Positions 50,348-59,264 of a stretch of 64,000 nucleotides of DNA are shown here, one piece after another. A program made the translations under genes and the position numbers. A model generated the notes under the pieces. That model did no database searches. It had not been told where the DNA came from and saw nothing but the letters and a program-made list of their open reading frames with translations. The stretch spans positions 157,723 to 221,722 of the forward strand of contig JACRPF010000003.1 in NCBI GenBank assembly GCA_016214035.1. The letters are read 5' to 3'. This stretch comes from Spirochaetota bacterium. Its GTDB lineage: Bacteria > Spirochaetota > Brachyspiria > Brachyspirales > JACRPF01. Positions within the stretch are counted from its first letter, which is position 1; the number at the start of each line of letters is the position of its first letter.

Positions 50348-53300
50348 ATGGAAAACGTACAGCTTTCGCCGATGGAAAAAGAGTACATCAAGGCGAATTA
50401 TAAAGACAAAAAAGCGTCAGAGATAGCCGTAAAACTAGGCAAAGACGTCACGGTCATCGAAGCGGCGATTGCCGCATTGAAAACTCCGGTGGCGTCATCC
50501 GCGGTTAAACTGTCCGCGTTTTCACTTGATCCGTCGGTAAAAATAATCCCGCATACGATGGGAGTCATCGACTGGGTGCTGGCGTCACTGGCAGCGCTCG
50601 TCTGTCTGGTTCTCTACACGTATACGATGACGCCGTCGCTGCCCGCGGGTGACAGCGGTGAGTTGTCGACCGCGTCGTATTTTCTCGGCATCGGTCACGC
50701 GCCGGGATATCCGCTGTATACCTGTCTGGCGAAGATATTCACCTATCTGCCCATTAACAACGTGGCATGGCGCACCACTTTTTTCGCCGCGTTCATGTCG
50801 GTCATAACGGTTTTTGTCTTCTATTTTATTCTTGTAAAACTGCTCGGTCAGAATCGCGTGAGCCGCGGCTTCAATCCCCGCGTTCATCTGCCGGCGTTCC
50901 TCGGCGCGCTTGCGTACACGCTTACGTATAACCTCTGGTCGCAGTCGCTGCAGTCGGAAGTATACACGCTCAATATTGTGCAGATTGCTATCATCACGCT
51001 CATCATCGTCTATTGGTACGAAGACGTGATGAATCACCGCGATTCGCTCAAACCCTATTACGGGAGCCGCTATCTGATGGCGTTCGCGTTTCAGGGCGGG
51101 GTCGCGTTCGCCAATCACAATATTATCATGCCGTTCGCCTTCGGTCCGGTGGCGTTCGTGGCAGTGGTGCTCTTTGTCGCCAATATGCGCTTCATCAATT
51201 CGATCAAAAGCATAGCGATACCGCTTATCTCGCTCGGTGTCATGATGTTTGCAGTACTCTTCGCGGGACTCGGCTATGTACGTTTTATCATGAGCTTTGA
51301 ATCGAACCTGTTCTTCCCCATCATGCAGAACCCGCCGTCGATATATACGCCGGTGGCTGGTTTTTTTGAAATTATATTCAAGCCGTTCACGACGCCGGGT
51401 CTTTTTTCGGACATACTCGCGACACTCGGCGACAAGACATATCTGTACGATCAGACCAAACGGGGCATGCTCTCGGACCCGAACTATCCATTGCTCTATA
51501 AGGGTGTTTTTATCGTCTTCTGGCCGATGTTCATCGCCTTTGCGTGGTACCTGTTCTATAAGTTCTTTCTGAGAAAACGCATTGACGGCGGTGAGTTTGA
51601 CTTTATCAGCGACATCACCATGCAGTACTATCAGATGCTCTTCATGGTTCTTTTCGGTGCGCTTGCGTACCTGTATATGCCCATACGCGCACGCGGCGAA
51701 CCTCCGCTCAACTGGGGACAGCTTAATGAGGCGCGCGGCTGGGAAAATTTGACGTATCTGTTCAACATGATACACCGCAAGCAGTACGGCCGCATGGGTT
51801 CGGATATTCCGCCCGTGTTCCTGGTCCATCCCGGCCAGTTGAAGATGTTATTCAATATCTTCACGATGCAGCTTACGGCGGTGGCCTATCTCATCGCGAT
51901 ACCGGGAATTATCAATCTTGCGAAGAAGAATATCGTATTTCTCGCATATACGCTTTTCGGATTCGTTTCATTCGTCATCCCGCTGACCATGTACATCAAT
52001 CCGCCGGCCGACAGCCGCACGGAATTCTTCTTTCAGGTTTTTTTCCTCCCCGCGGTCATGTATTTCGTCATATGGATTGCCTTCGGCATACAGTTCATCG
52101 TAGAATATGCCGGCCCCGCATGGCGTAAGATGTTTGCCGCCGAGACAAAAGCGGAACTGGCGCAGCCGGAAGCCGAGGTTGCGCTGCCCTGGTATAAGCG
52201 CATCAGCACACCGCAGTATGCCGCTATCGGCGCTATCGTGGTGTTCCTCAGTGTCGCGGGATGCATCAATTTCAACCTGAACAATAATCACAATGCATGG
52301 GCGGACAGCGATTATATCCACAATATCATGATGTCGCTTGAGCCCAATTCCATTCTCGCCACGGAAGGCGGCGACAACCAGGTATTCGGTATGGCCTATT
52401 TCACGATGGTTGAACGGCGCCGTCCGGATATCAAGGTATATGACCAGAAAGGCAATGTGTTCGAACGCATTTACGGTAACCTCATGAAGGTGTATCCGGG
52501 ATGGCTGCCGAATATCATGGACCGCGTTGATCAGCAGTTCATTGAGACGGGCAGGCCGTACTACATGCTCTGGCAGCGGCCCGGGCTTGAGAAACTCGGC
52601 GATTATTATTTCAAGCAGTACGGCATCGTGTACAAGGTGCAGCCGATACGGTATCTGTTCATCGATCAGCTTGCGGTCTATGACACGCTCGCCGTGAGCG
52701 AATATAAACGCATTGCGAGCGATGTGCTCAAACGGCCGTATGAGGACGCCAAGGTGGCGCGTGATATCGCCCTCCTGACACAGGAAGGACTTATCGATAA
52801 TCTCGGCGGGGCGGCGCGTTTCAGAAAGATGTATCCGCTGCCGTTCGCCCATATGACGAACGAGGAGATGTACTGGGATAATTATCTCGGCACGGGTTTC
52901 GGCACCAATAAGGCGCTTGATCGCGGCAGTGATAATGAAAAGGTCAATTGGGACTATCTCACCCGCGAAATTCTCATCAACTACGTTTCGCAGCGCATCG
53001 ACCTGTGCGACCGGCGCATCAACGAATTCCGTATACGGAAGGATCGAGCGCGCACTCCGGCCGATGCTGAAAAGTATGCGAAGGCGATTGAGGATCAGGA
53101 AAAACTGAAAGATCAGCTGTTCAAAAAGGGCAAGATTTACGGTAACGGCATGGTAAGCGCATACTTCCAGCTTGCGGTGAAATATGCACAGCGCGGCCGC
53201 ATCGACGAGGCGCAGAACATGTATGAGGCTGCGCTCAAGGTGGAGCCGAATCTGTATCAGGCCGCGATGAATCTCGGCGCCATCTATGAACAGAAGGCCG

Positions 53301-53977
53301 ATGTGGACGACAATAAGGAGGGCGAGCTCCTTAAGAAAGCGAAAGAATATTTCGAGTATGCACAGAAAAAACTCGAGCGCAGCGCCCGCGGGAACAAGGC
53401 GCAGCTCGCGCAGAACCAGGACTATCAGCGGCTGTCATACACCCTGCAGAAGGTAAACGCAAGCCTTACGCTTCCGCGGAAGAAACTTGCGGAAATGCGC
53501 GCACAGGCTGAGCAGAGCAAAGATGTTACGGCATATCTGAACCTCATTACGGTGTATCTGCAGAGGCTGGATCTGGCAAACGCGGAATGGGCGTCGAAAC
53601 AGGCGCTTGCGTCGGCGAAACTTACCGATGCGAATACCCGTTCGCAGATCGAGATGCAGCTCGGCAACATCTACATCAATCAGCGGCGGTTCGACGAGGC
53701 CGAAAGCATATTCCGCCGTTATGAAATGACCGGCGGTGTGAGCGGCGCGGTGAGTAAATTCATGATCGCGCGGCTCTACGAATTCAAGCAGGACCTCGCC
53801 AATGCGTACCGCGGGTACAGCGAATTTCTCCAGAGCGCGGCGTCGTTCCAGAACGATCCGAACATGCGCGGGCTTATTAATTTTGCGGCGCAGATGAAAG
53901 GACAGCTTGAGGCCCACTTCCGTCAGCTTGAGCAGGTAAAGCAGTCGCAGATCAGCGCCCCGGCAAAGGCAAAATAA
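50348..53977 (+). CDS. Giant DUF2723 membrane protein with C-terminal TPR repeats
   Basis: 1209 residues from the ATG at 50348 (AAGGA just upstream). Residues about 1-55 are a cytoplasmic helix-turn-helix-like segment (YIKANYKDKKASEIAVKLGKDVTV). Membrane helices then run to about 590, with the DUF2723 signature LPAGDSGELSTASYFLGIGHAPGYPLY near residue 100. DUF2723 is a GT-C-like family; the human member TMEM260 is an O-mannosyltransferase. A large extracytoplasmic part follows, with TPR units (AYFQLAVKYAQRGRIDEAQNMYEAALKVEPNLYQAAMNLGAIYEQ and repeats) to the end. It probably glycosylates envelope proteins; this is inference. Confidence 0.83.
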   Translation: MENVQLSPMEKEYIKANYKDKKASEIAVKLGKDVTVIEAAIAALKTPVASSAVKLSAFSLDPSVKIIPHTMGVIDWVLASLAALVCLVLYTYTMTPSLPAGDSGELSTASYFLGIGHAPGYPLYTCLAKIFTYLPINNVAWRTTFFAAFMSVITVFVFYFILVKLLGQNRVSRGFNPRVHLPAFLGALAYTLTYNLWSQSLQSEVYTLNIVQIAIITLIIVYWYEDVMNHRDSLKPYYGSRYLMAFAFQGGVAFANHNIIMPFAFGPVAFVAVVLFVANMRFINSIKSIAIPLISLGVMMFAVLFAGLGYVRFIMSFESNLFFPIMQNPPSIYTPVAGFFEIIFKPFTTPGLFSDILATLGDKTYLYDQTKRGMLSDPNYPLLYKGVFIVFWPMFIAFAWYLFYKFFLRKRIDGGEFDFISDITMQYYQMLFMVLFGALAYLYMPIRARGEPPLNWGQLNEARGWENLTYLFNMIHRKQYGRMGSDIPPVFLVHPGQLKMLFNIFTMQLTAVAYLIAIPGIINLAKKNIVFLAYTLFGFVSFVIPLTMYINPPADSRTEFFFQVFFLPAVMYFVIWIAFGIQFIVEYAGPAWRKMFAAETKAELAQPEAEVALPWYKRISTPQYAAIGAIVVFLSVAGCINFNLNNNHNAWADSDYIHNIMMSLEPNSILATEGGDNQVFGMAYFTMVERRRPDIKVYDQKGNVFERIYGNLMKVYPGWLPNIMDRVDQQFIETGRPYYMLWQRPGLEKLGDYYFKQYGIVYKVQPIRYLFIDQLAVYDTLAVSEYKRIASDVLKRPYEDAKVARDIALLTQEGLIDNLGGAARFRKMYPLPFAHMTNEEMYWDNYLGTGFGTNKALDRGSDNEKVNWDYLTREILINYVSQRIDLCDRRINEFRIRKDRARTPADAEKYAKAIEDQEKLKDQLFKKGKIYGNGMVSAYFQLAVKYAQRGRIDEAQNMYEAALKVEPNLYQAAMNLGAIYEQKADVDDNKEGELLKKAKEYFEYAQKKLERSARGNKAQLAQNQDYQRLSYTLQKVNASLTLPRKKLAEMRAQAEQSKDVTAYLNLITVYLQRLDLANAEWASKQALASAKLTDANTRSQIEMQLGNIYINQRRFDEAESIFRRYEMTGGVSGAVSKFMIARLYEFKQDLANAYRGYSEFLQSAASFQNDPNMRGLINFAAQMKGQLEAHFRQLEQVKQSQISAPAKAK

Positions 53978-53986
53978 AGCGGCTGT

Positions 53987-54238
53987 ATGGCGGCGGAAAA
54001 AAAAATAAAGTTCGAGGACGCGCTCACGGAGCTTGAGGATATCGTCGCAAAGCTCGAGGACGACACTACCGGGCTTGATGAATCGTTTGCGCTGTTCGAA
54101 AAGGGCAGCAAGCTCGCGAAGGTATGTGCGGACAAACTTACCGGATATGAACGTCAGGTGAAGATAGTTAAGACCGGCGGCGGGAAGAGCGCCGAAAGCG
54201 CCCGGTTGGAACTGTTTGAAGACGAAGGGAAAGAATAA
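53987..54238 (+). CDS. xseB: Exodeoxyribonuclease VII small subunit XseB
   Basis: 83 residues, normal for XseB. KIKFEDALTELEDIVAKLEDDTTGLDESFALFEKGSKLAKVCADKL is the conserved helical hairpin that wraps around XseA; TGYERQVKIV follows. XseB with XseA degrades single-stranded DNA to oligonucleotides in repair. It begins nine bases after the DUF2723 gene. xseA is not in this window. Confidence 0.93.
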   Translation: MAAEKKIKFEDALTELEDIVAKLEDDTTGLDESFALFEKGSKLAKVCADKLTGYERQVKIVKTGGGKSAESARLELFEDEGKE

Positions 54239-54291
54239 CGGCGTTGCTCCGGCGACAGCTTCAGACTGCAGGTTTGCCGTTCATGTTCCGG

Positions 54292-54609
54292 CTACTCTTT
54301 GAATAACGGTCCTTTCTTTTCCTGCCGCGTGTCTCCGTTTTTGAAAAGGCCGCCCGTTTTATTTTCGGCGGACGTCGGCCGCGAGGATGACGCCGAATTC
54401 CTTGCCATAAAAAAATCACACATGTTCGTATGCTCTTTATCCCGGATTAATTCGGCGGCGCTTTCCGTGCAGTCGTTATGGCGTCCCTTTTCGTAGAACC
54501 GGCAGTTCCTGCAGACGCGCACATCGCGGTCGCAGTGCGGGCACACGTCGCCGCGCATAACCTTCTCTTTTGCCGGAATTTCCCTGCCGCAGTTGAAACA
54601 GCGCAGCAT
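54292..54609 (-). CDS. Small zinc-ribbon protein
   Basis: 105 residues from the ATG at 54609 (GGAAGG just upstream). Six or more cysteines are set in zinc-ribbon pairs: MLRCFNCGREIPAKEKVMRGDVCPHCDRDVRVCRNCRFYEKGRHNDC and later NMCDFFM. The C-terminal third is low in order and rich in Lys and Ser (SASSSRPTSAENKTGG). Probably a nucleic-acid- or protein-binding accessory. It starts two bases after the rnc stop, so it is cotranscribed with RNase III. No function can be given. Confidence 0.75.
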   Translation of the reverse strand: MLRCFNCGREIPAKEKVMRGDVCPHCDRDVRVCRNCRFYEKGRHNDCTESAAELIRDKEHTNMCDFFMARNSASSSRPTSAENKTGGLFKNGDTRQEKKGPLFKE

Positions 54610-54611
54610 AT

Positions 54612-55337
54612 TCACCTTCCTTTTTTCTTTTCGGGGATGTGCGTAAGCGCTTCGCGCGCCGCTGTCTGTTCGGCGCTTTTTTTGCTCAAGCCGCTGCCGC
54701 GGGCTATTCGTTTTCCGTTTACCGTCACTTCAACGATGAACTCTTTTTTATGCTCCGGCCCGTGTTCTTCGAGCACGGTATACTGCGGCGTCATTTTCAT
54801 GTGCTGCTGTACGCGTTCCTGCAGCAGCGTTTTGTAATCAAGGTAGAAATCGTCGCCGAGTATGCGCTCAAAGTGGGGGCTGAAAATGCGGTGGATGAAC
54901 GCCGCAGCACGCGGAAGACCGCCGTCGAGATACACTGCACCGATAACCGCTTCAAGCGTGTTCTCGAGGTTTGCCTTGCGCGTTCGTCCGCCGGAACGCT
55001 CCTCGCCGAGTCCGAGGAGGAGGTGTCCGCCGAGCCCAATCTCTTCGGCGATGCCGGCGAGTGTTACGTCGGATACAAGGACGCTTTTGATTTTTGCAAG
55101 CACTCCTTCCGGCCTGTCCGGGAACCGCCGGAACAGATATTCATTGATGACAAGACCGAGTACGGCGTCACCGAGGAACTCAAGGCGTTCGTTGTCGCCG
55201 CCGGCACCGGGATTTTCGTTCACATATGAACGATGGGTGAGGGCTTCCGTTAATAGCGCAATATCATGGATGGTGATACCGAGCTGCTTCGCCGCCGCGC
55301 GCATTGGTGCTTCATGTGAATGCGGTTTGTCAGGCAT
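54612..55337 (-). CDS. rnc: Ribonuclease III
   Basis: 241 residues, typical. The catalytic signature NERLEFLGDAVLGLVI lies near residue 45, with the second acidic pair in ENTLEAVIGAVYLDGG near 120. The C-terminal double-stranded RNA-binding domain is seen in DYKTLLQERVQQHMKMTPQYTVLEE and GSGLSKKSAEQTAAREAL. It processes rRNA and mRNA. The gene follows an MlaE-type permease gene by one base and precedes a small zinc-ribbon gene. Confidence 0.96.
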   Translation of the reverse strand: MPDKPHSHEAPMRAAAKQLGITIHDIALLTEALTHRSYVNENPGAGGDNERLEFLGDAVLGLVINEYLFRRFPDRPEGVLAKIKSVLVSDVTLAGIAEEIGLGGHLLLGLGEERSGGRTRKANLENTLEAVIGAVYLDGGLPRAAAFIHRIFSPHFERILGDDFYLDYKTLLQERVQQHMKMTPQYTVLEEHGPEHKKEFIVEVTVNGKRIARGSGLSKKSAEQTAAREALTHIPEKKKGR

Positions 55338-55338
55338 T

Positions 55339-56133
55339 TCACAATCCGATCATGCGAAGCAGTATGGTGATGAAATAATCGCCGATGAGGATAAGCATGA
55401 AACCCATGACCACCGCCAGCGTGGTTGATTTGCCCACACCGTCCGCGCCGCCCTTGGTCTTGAAACCCGTCGTGCATGCCACGAGGACTATCGATGCGCC
55501 GAAGAACACCGACTTGATAAGACTGCCTGAAAAATCTTTCACGCTGAGTATCATCGTCGAGCGTTCGAAATAGGCGAGCGCGTTGATATTCAACACCGTC
55601 ATGGCGACGAAGCCGCCGCCGAGTATGCCCATAAGCATGGCGATGACGGTAAGGAGCGGCAGCGACAGCACACCTGCCCAGAACCGCGGCACCACAAGGT
55701 AGGCAACGGGGTTTGTGTTGAGTGTTTTCAGCGCGTCTATCTGTTCGCTCACTTCCATGGTGCCGATCTCCGCGGCGATGGCGCTGCCGATGCGTCCCGC
55801 GATGACGAGCGCGGTCAGCACCGGTGATAATTCAACGACCATGGCTTTGGAGACCATCGCCCCGACGAACTGCGAGATGCCTGACATTTTCGACTCGAGC
55901 GCGAGACTTAACTGCAGCGCCATGACCATACCGGTGAAGAACGAGGTTATCATGCTCACGAGAATGGAGCCCACGCCGATGCGGACCATCTGGTCTATGG
56001 TCGCGCGGACCGGGAACGGGTGTGTGAACGTGAATCGTATGGTGTCTCCGACGAGGATGACGAATTCACCAATCGTCTGGAAAACCGTCTCGATGCGTTT
56101 GCCGATGTCCTGTTTTTCGATGCCGTCGCTCAT
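55339..56133 (-). CDS. mlaE: MlaE-family ABC transporter permease
   Basis: 264 residues. Five membrane helices with the MlaE signature: MALQLSLALESKMSGISQFVGAMVSKAMVVELSPVLTALVIAGRIGSAIAAEIGTMEVSEQIDALKTLNTNPVAYLVVPR, in which GRIGSAIAAEIGTM and EQIDAL form the interaction region with the ATPase. MlaE-type permeases move phospholipids between inner and outer membranes. The matching ATPase (MlaF) and substrate-binding protein (MlaD) are not in this window. It overlaps the peptidase gene by four bases. Confidence 0.93.
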   Translation of the reverse strand: MSDGIEKQDIGKRIETVFQTIGEFVILVGDTIRFTFTHPFPVRATIDQMVRIGVGSILVSMITSFFTGMVMALQLSLALESKMSGISQFVGAMVSKAMVVELSPVLTALVIAGRIGSAIAAEIGTMEVSEQIDALKTLNTNPVAYLVVPRFWAGVLSLPLLTVIAMLMGILGGGFVAMTVLNINALAYFERSTMILSVKDFSGSLIKSVFFGASIVLVACTTGFKTKGGADGVGKSTTLAVVMGFMLILIGDYFITILLRMIGL

Positions 56134-57161
56134 TTGAACGAGGTCAGCGACAGGGGATCGATGGCCCGGCCGTCCTTGCGTATTTCAAAGTGCACATGCG
56201 GGCCGGTTGAATATCCCGTGCTTCCCGCATAACCGATGATCGAACCCGGAACGACCTGTCTGCCCGCCGCCGTGGCGAATCCCGAAAGGTGTCCATAGTA
56301 GGATATATAGCCGCCCGGATGCTGAATGATTACTACATTGCCGTAACCGGGTTTCTCGCCGACATAAATGATCGACCCTTCTTTCGCGGAGAGCACCGGC
56401 GCGCCGTACCATACGGCCAGATCGATGCCTTTATGAAATGCCGGCAGTTTGGTGAACGGGTCGCGGCGCATGCCGAACACGGCGGTGATGCGGTATTGCA
56501 CGAGCGGCGAGCGGAAGAGGAGGCCCAGACGGTCGATGCGTTCCAGCGCCGAAAAACGTCCGCCCGGAAGAAAGAGTATGTCCCCGACGGCGAGTTCGTT
56601 GTTGAGGTGATTCGCCCTGCGCACTTCATCTTTATCTACCGCATTTTTCATGCAGATGGAGTCGAGCGTATCGCCCTCAGTCGCGGTGTACAGGATGCCG
56701 TTGCGGTTGGGCACTTTAAGCGTCATGCCGGTATAGAGCCGGTACGCGCTGGTGAGTTTATTGACACTCATGACCGTGTCCATGCGCAGGCCGGTATTTT
56801 TGGCGATATTCCACAGATTGTCGTTTGACGCGACGGTATAGGTTGAAAATGAAAGGGGCGGTGCTTCATAGGCGAGGCCGCCGTTCGCGTAGAGGTCCGC
56901 GATGGTCACGCCCCGGGTGACATGCCGGTAGAATTCGGATACGCCGGGCGTTTCATCGCTGAGCATCCCGCCCATGGACAGGAGTTTTACCGTGATGACG
57001 GAGAAAAACACCAGCACCGCGGTGGCGATAAGCGGGATATGCGCGGCAAGTTCCGTTCTTTTTTTCACGAAGGTGTGAAACGTGTTGAGCAGGAGTCGTT
57101 CCCCCATCATGAACAGCATGAGAAACGTTCTCAGGGTGATATGTATGATCCGTATTCGCAT
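56130..57161 (-). CDS. M23 peptidase with LysM domain
   Basis: 343 residues. A membrane anchor near residues 40-60 (IPLIATAVLVFFSVITV) is followed by LysM units at about 105-150 and 155-205 (YTVASNDNLWNIAKNTGLRMDTVMSVN, YTATEGDTLDSICMKNAVDKDEVRRAN) and a C-terminal M23 domain: HKGIDLAVWYGAPVLSAKEGSIIY (H-x3-D zinc site) and TGYSTGPHVHFEIRKDG (HxH). Such enzymes cut peptidoglycan cross-links or activate amidases. Length is normal. The gene heads the mlaE-rnc operon; the consensus promoter at 57191-57219 fixes the region of its start. Confidence 0.93.
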   Translation of the reverse strand: MRIRIIHITLRTFLMLFMMGERLLLNTFHTFVKKRTELAAHIPLIATAVLVFFSVITVKLLSMGGMLSDETPGVSEFYRHVTRGVTIADLYANGGLAYEAPPLSFSTYTVASNDNLWNIAKNTGLRMDTVMSVNKLTSAYRLYTGMTLKVPNRNGILYTATEGDTLDSICMKNAVDKDEVRRANHLNNELAVGDILFLPGGRFSALERIDRLGLLFRSPLVQYRITAVFGMRRDPFTKLPAFHKGIDLAVWYGAPVLSAKEGSIIYVGEKPGYGNVVIIQHPGGYISYYGHLSGFATAAGRQVVPGSIIGYAGSTGYSTGPHVHFEIRKDGRAIDPLSLTSFK

Positions 57162-57190
57162 ATGGTGTCGTATTGATTTTCAGTTAACGG

Positions 57191-57219
57191 ATTATACTAC
57201 GCCACCTGTCTTCTGTCAA
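57191..57219 (-). promoter_or_regulatory. Consensus promoter of the peptidase-mlaE-rnc operon
   Basis: On the minus strand TTGACA (57214-57219), a 17-bp spacer and TATAAT (57191-57196) form a perfect sigma70 promoter 30 bases before the ATG at 57161. Confidence 0.7.
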
Positions 57220-57248
57220 CGCAGCCGTGTAATGGTATGCGTTCCGCA

Positions 57249-57587
57249 TCAATCCGCGCGCGCAATGGTCAACGCATTGACCTTCTGCGCACCCGCTTCA
57301 CGCAGTACCCGCGCCAGTTCGTTTACCGTGGTTCCGGTTGTCAGTACATCATCGACGATGAGTACCGATTTTCCGTAAAACGCGTCTGCGTTGACCGCGG
57401 TGAATGCACCGGCAATTATCGCGGTACGCTCGGCGGCGCTCCTGGAAACGGTGAGCGGTTTCGTGTGCCGGATGCGTTTTGCCGTCGCGATAAGCGGGAC
57501 ACCGCTGTGCCGCGCCATCGTCCGCGCGATACGTTCACTCTGGTTATAACCTCGGGTGCGCCGGCGTCTGGCGTGCAGCGGCATCAC
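57249..57587 (-). pseudogene. comF: ComF fragment, C-terminal phosphoribosyltransferase part
   Basis: 112 residues from a GTG at 57587, followed at once by ATG. MPLHARRRRTRGYNQSERIART and GKSVLIVDDVLTTGTTVNELARVLREAGA (PRPP-binding loop) are the C-terminal half of ComF/GntX proteins, used in DNA uptake. It is in a different frame from the N-terminal fragment and overlaps it by four bases. Normal ComF is about 230 residues with roughly 35 more residues before the PLHARR segment, which are missing. Either a broken gene or a translationally coupled two-part form. Confidence 0.75.
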
Positions 57588-57877
57588 TTCATACGGTGAA
57601 CGAGGTCAGCCACCGGTCCATCGAACGTGAAGAGCGATCTGCTCATCCCGAACGATGTCAGCTTTGCGCAGGAGCATTCCCCGCCGTCGGGCAGCGGATT
57701 CTCACAGCGTTCACAGCGCTGATGTGCTGATAATGGCATAAGCAATTCACGGCACGCGCCGCAGAGTACCGGCTCGTCATGCGCGAGCGGCGATGCGCAC
57801 TGCTCACAGTGGCAGGGGAATGCAGCCGCGATGAGATGCTGCGCTGCGTTTACAGCATGAGAATACAGCGGTCCCAC
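57584..57877 (-). pseudogene. comF: ComF fragment, N-terminal zinc-binding part
   Basis: 97 residues from a GTG at 57877 with GGAG upstream, overlapping the end of the CoA-binding gene. It has the ComF double zinc-binding region: CHCEQCASPL, VLCGACREL, CERCENPLPDGGECSC, and the start of the catalytic domain (SLFTFDGPVADLVHRMK) before a stop. The family continues in frame from here with about 35 residues leading to the PLHARR part; those are lost and the frame shifts. With the next fragment this is probably a disrupted comF. Confidence 0.72.
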
Positions 57878-58227
57878 AGCACCGATACTCCGTTCGCCTG
57901 AAGGTATTTCACCGCCGAGTCGCTCGAGGCGCCCGGCTGCATCCAGACATATTTGACGCCTAATTCCACGCATTCCTTCGCGACGCGTTCCGTCACCTCG
58001 GGCGATGTGATGATATGCACGGCGTCAGGCGGCGAGGGGATGTCCTTTATCGAAGCATAGCAGGTGATGCCGTCTATATCGGAAGCGCCGGGATTCACCG
58101 GAATGACGGTTTTCCCGCGCTCAATAAGATTACGCATGACTTTGTATCCGTATTTGTCGTGGCGTCTGCTTGCGCCGACCACGGCGAAACGTTCGCAGGT
58201 GAGATATTCCTTTGCTTCTTTGTCCAT
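57850..58227 (-). CDS. CoA-binding protein (YccU-like)
   Basis: 125 residues from the ATG at 58227. The Rossmann-like CoA_binding domain shows FAVVGASRRHDKYGYKVMRNLIERGKTVIPVNPGASDIDG, SPPDAVHIITSPEVTERVAKECVELGVKYVWMQPGA and a short C-terminal end. Members bind CoA or a nucleotide and are of uncertain role. Length is slightly below the 135-140 usual for the family. It overlaps the comF fragment by 28 bases. Confidence 0.88.
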   Translation of the reverse strand: MDKEAKEYLTCERFAVVGASRRHDKYGYKVMRNLIERGKTVIPVNPGASDIDGITCYASIKDIPSPPDAVHIITSPEVTERVAKECVELGVKYVWMQPGASSDSAVKYLQANGVSVLWDRCILML

Positions 58228-58348
58228 TGCATATGACCTCGGATGTTGAAATGTTGTCCGCCGTTTCACCGGTATCATATCCCTGTACATGCAATTTCGC
58301 AAGCAGTCCGGCGGTTTGCTCCCGGAATACGGTATCCGTCTCGGGAAT

Positions 58349-58376
58349 TTGATATTATCGTCGTTTGGATTATAAT
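58349..58376 (+). promoter_or_regulatory. Promoter of the unknown gene at 58386; predicted leaderless
   Basis: TTGATA (58349-58354), a 16-bp spacer and perfect TATAAT (58371-58376) place the start near 58383, three bases before the ATG at 58386, with no ribosome site. Confidence 0.55.
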
Positions 58377-58385
58377 AACGCTATT

Positions 58386-59237
58386 ATGACGAAAACCGAA
58401 ACATACTACAAAGACCTTTTTACCAATCGTCAGAGTATCGTCGAGACGGTGCTCAAGAACGTCGAAGTCCCGATGCACGGTATCAGAGAATTTCCCGAAA
58501 TGATCGCCGCTGCCAAAAAGGGAGTATTGACACCGGACGAGAAGGAATTGTATAAGACGGCCTTCACGAACTACAAGAAGGTTCTGAATGCGCTGCTCAA
58601 ACAGACCGTTTCCGATATGAACTTCAAACGGACGCGTCTCGATCTTTCTCATATCTTCCGTTTCATCATGGGCGGAAGCATCAACACGGGAAAGTTCGTC
58701 GACCATGTGACGAATCACTGCTTTTCAAGTCTTCTGTCGACCATTGTGTATAACGGCGGCGCACGCAATAATTTCACCTATGACAAGACCATAACGGAAG
58801 CCGCCATTCTCGCGGAGAACGATTTCAACAGCATCGTGATCAAGCGATCCGAAGAGGATTATCTCAACAGCCGTATCGCACCCCACTTCCTCTATCTGCT
58901 GCTCGGGTTTGTGTTCAACATATCCGTCATGGAAGAGGATTATACCCGCTATTTCAGCGAAAAAGACACCGAGACGAAAAAATATTATGTCTTCGTGGAT
59001 ACGTTCGATGATCGTACGACCATTATGACGCTTTCGCTGGACCGTTCATCGGTGTATGCCGATGTTTTTTTCCGGCTGTACCTTGACGAGCTTATCGAGA
59101 AATTGCGTACGACCATCAATAAGATCGGCGATGACGATGTCAAAGTGAAGGACCGCAGCCGTCTGACGCTGTATGATCCGAGCGCCCGGAAATCCAGTAC
59201 GACACCGAAGAAAGACAACGATGCCGTCGTCGGCTGA
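58386..59237 (+). CDS. Uncharacterised soluble protein
   Basis: 283 residues from the ATG at 58386, chosen because the promoter ends ten bases before it. No signal peptide or membrane helix. It is mixed alpha-beta and charged (FKRTRLDLSHIFRFIMGGSINTGKFVDHVTNH, NDFNSIVIKRSEEDYLNSRIAPHFLYLLLGFVF, YYVFVDTFDDRTTIMTLSLDRSSVYADVF), with a low-complexity Ser/Thr/Lys tail. I recognise no family. It is followed by a CDF-like transporter gene, so it may be a cytoplasmic partner or an independent gene. Confidence 0.7.
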   Translation: MTKTETYYKDLFTNRQSIVETVLKNVEVPMHGIREFPEMIAAAKKGVLTPDEKELYKTAFTNYKKVLNALLKQTVSDMNFKRTRLDLSHIFRFIMGGSINTGKFVDHVTNHCFSSLLSTIVYNGGARNNFTYDKTITEAAILAENDFNSIVIKRSEEDYLNSRIAPHFLYLLLGFVFNISVMEEDYTRYFSEKDTETKKYYVFVDTFDDRTTIMTLSLDRSSVYADVFFRLYLDELIEKLRTTINKIGDDDVKVKDRSRLTLYDPSARKSSTTPKKDNDAVVG

Positions 59238-59264
59238 TATTGCCGTGTAACGGTTGTTGCAACG

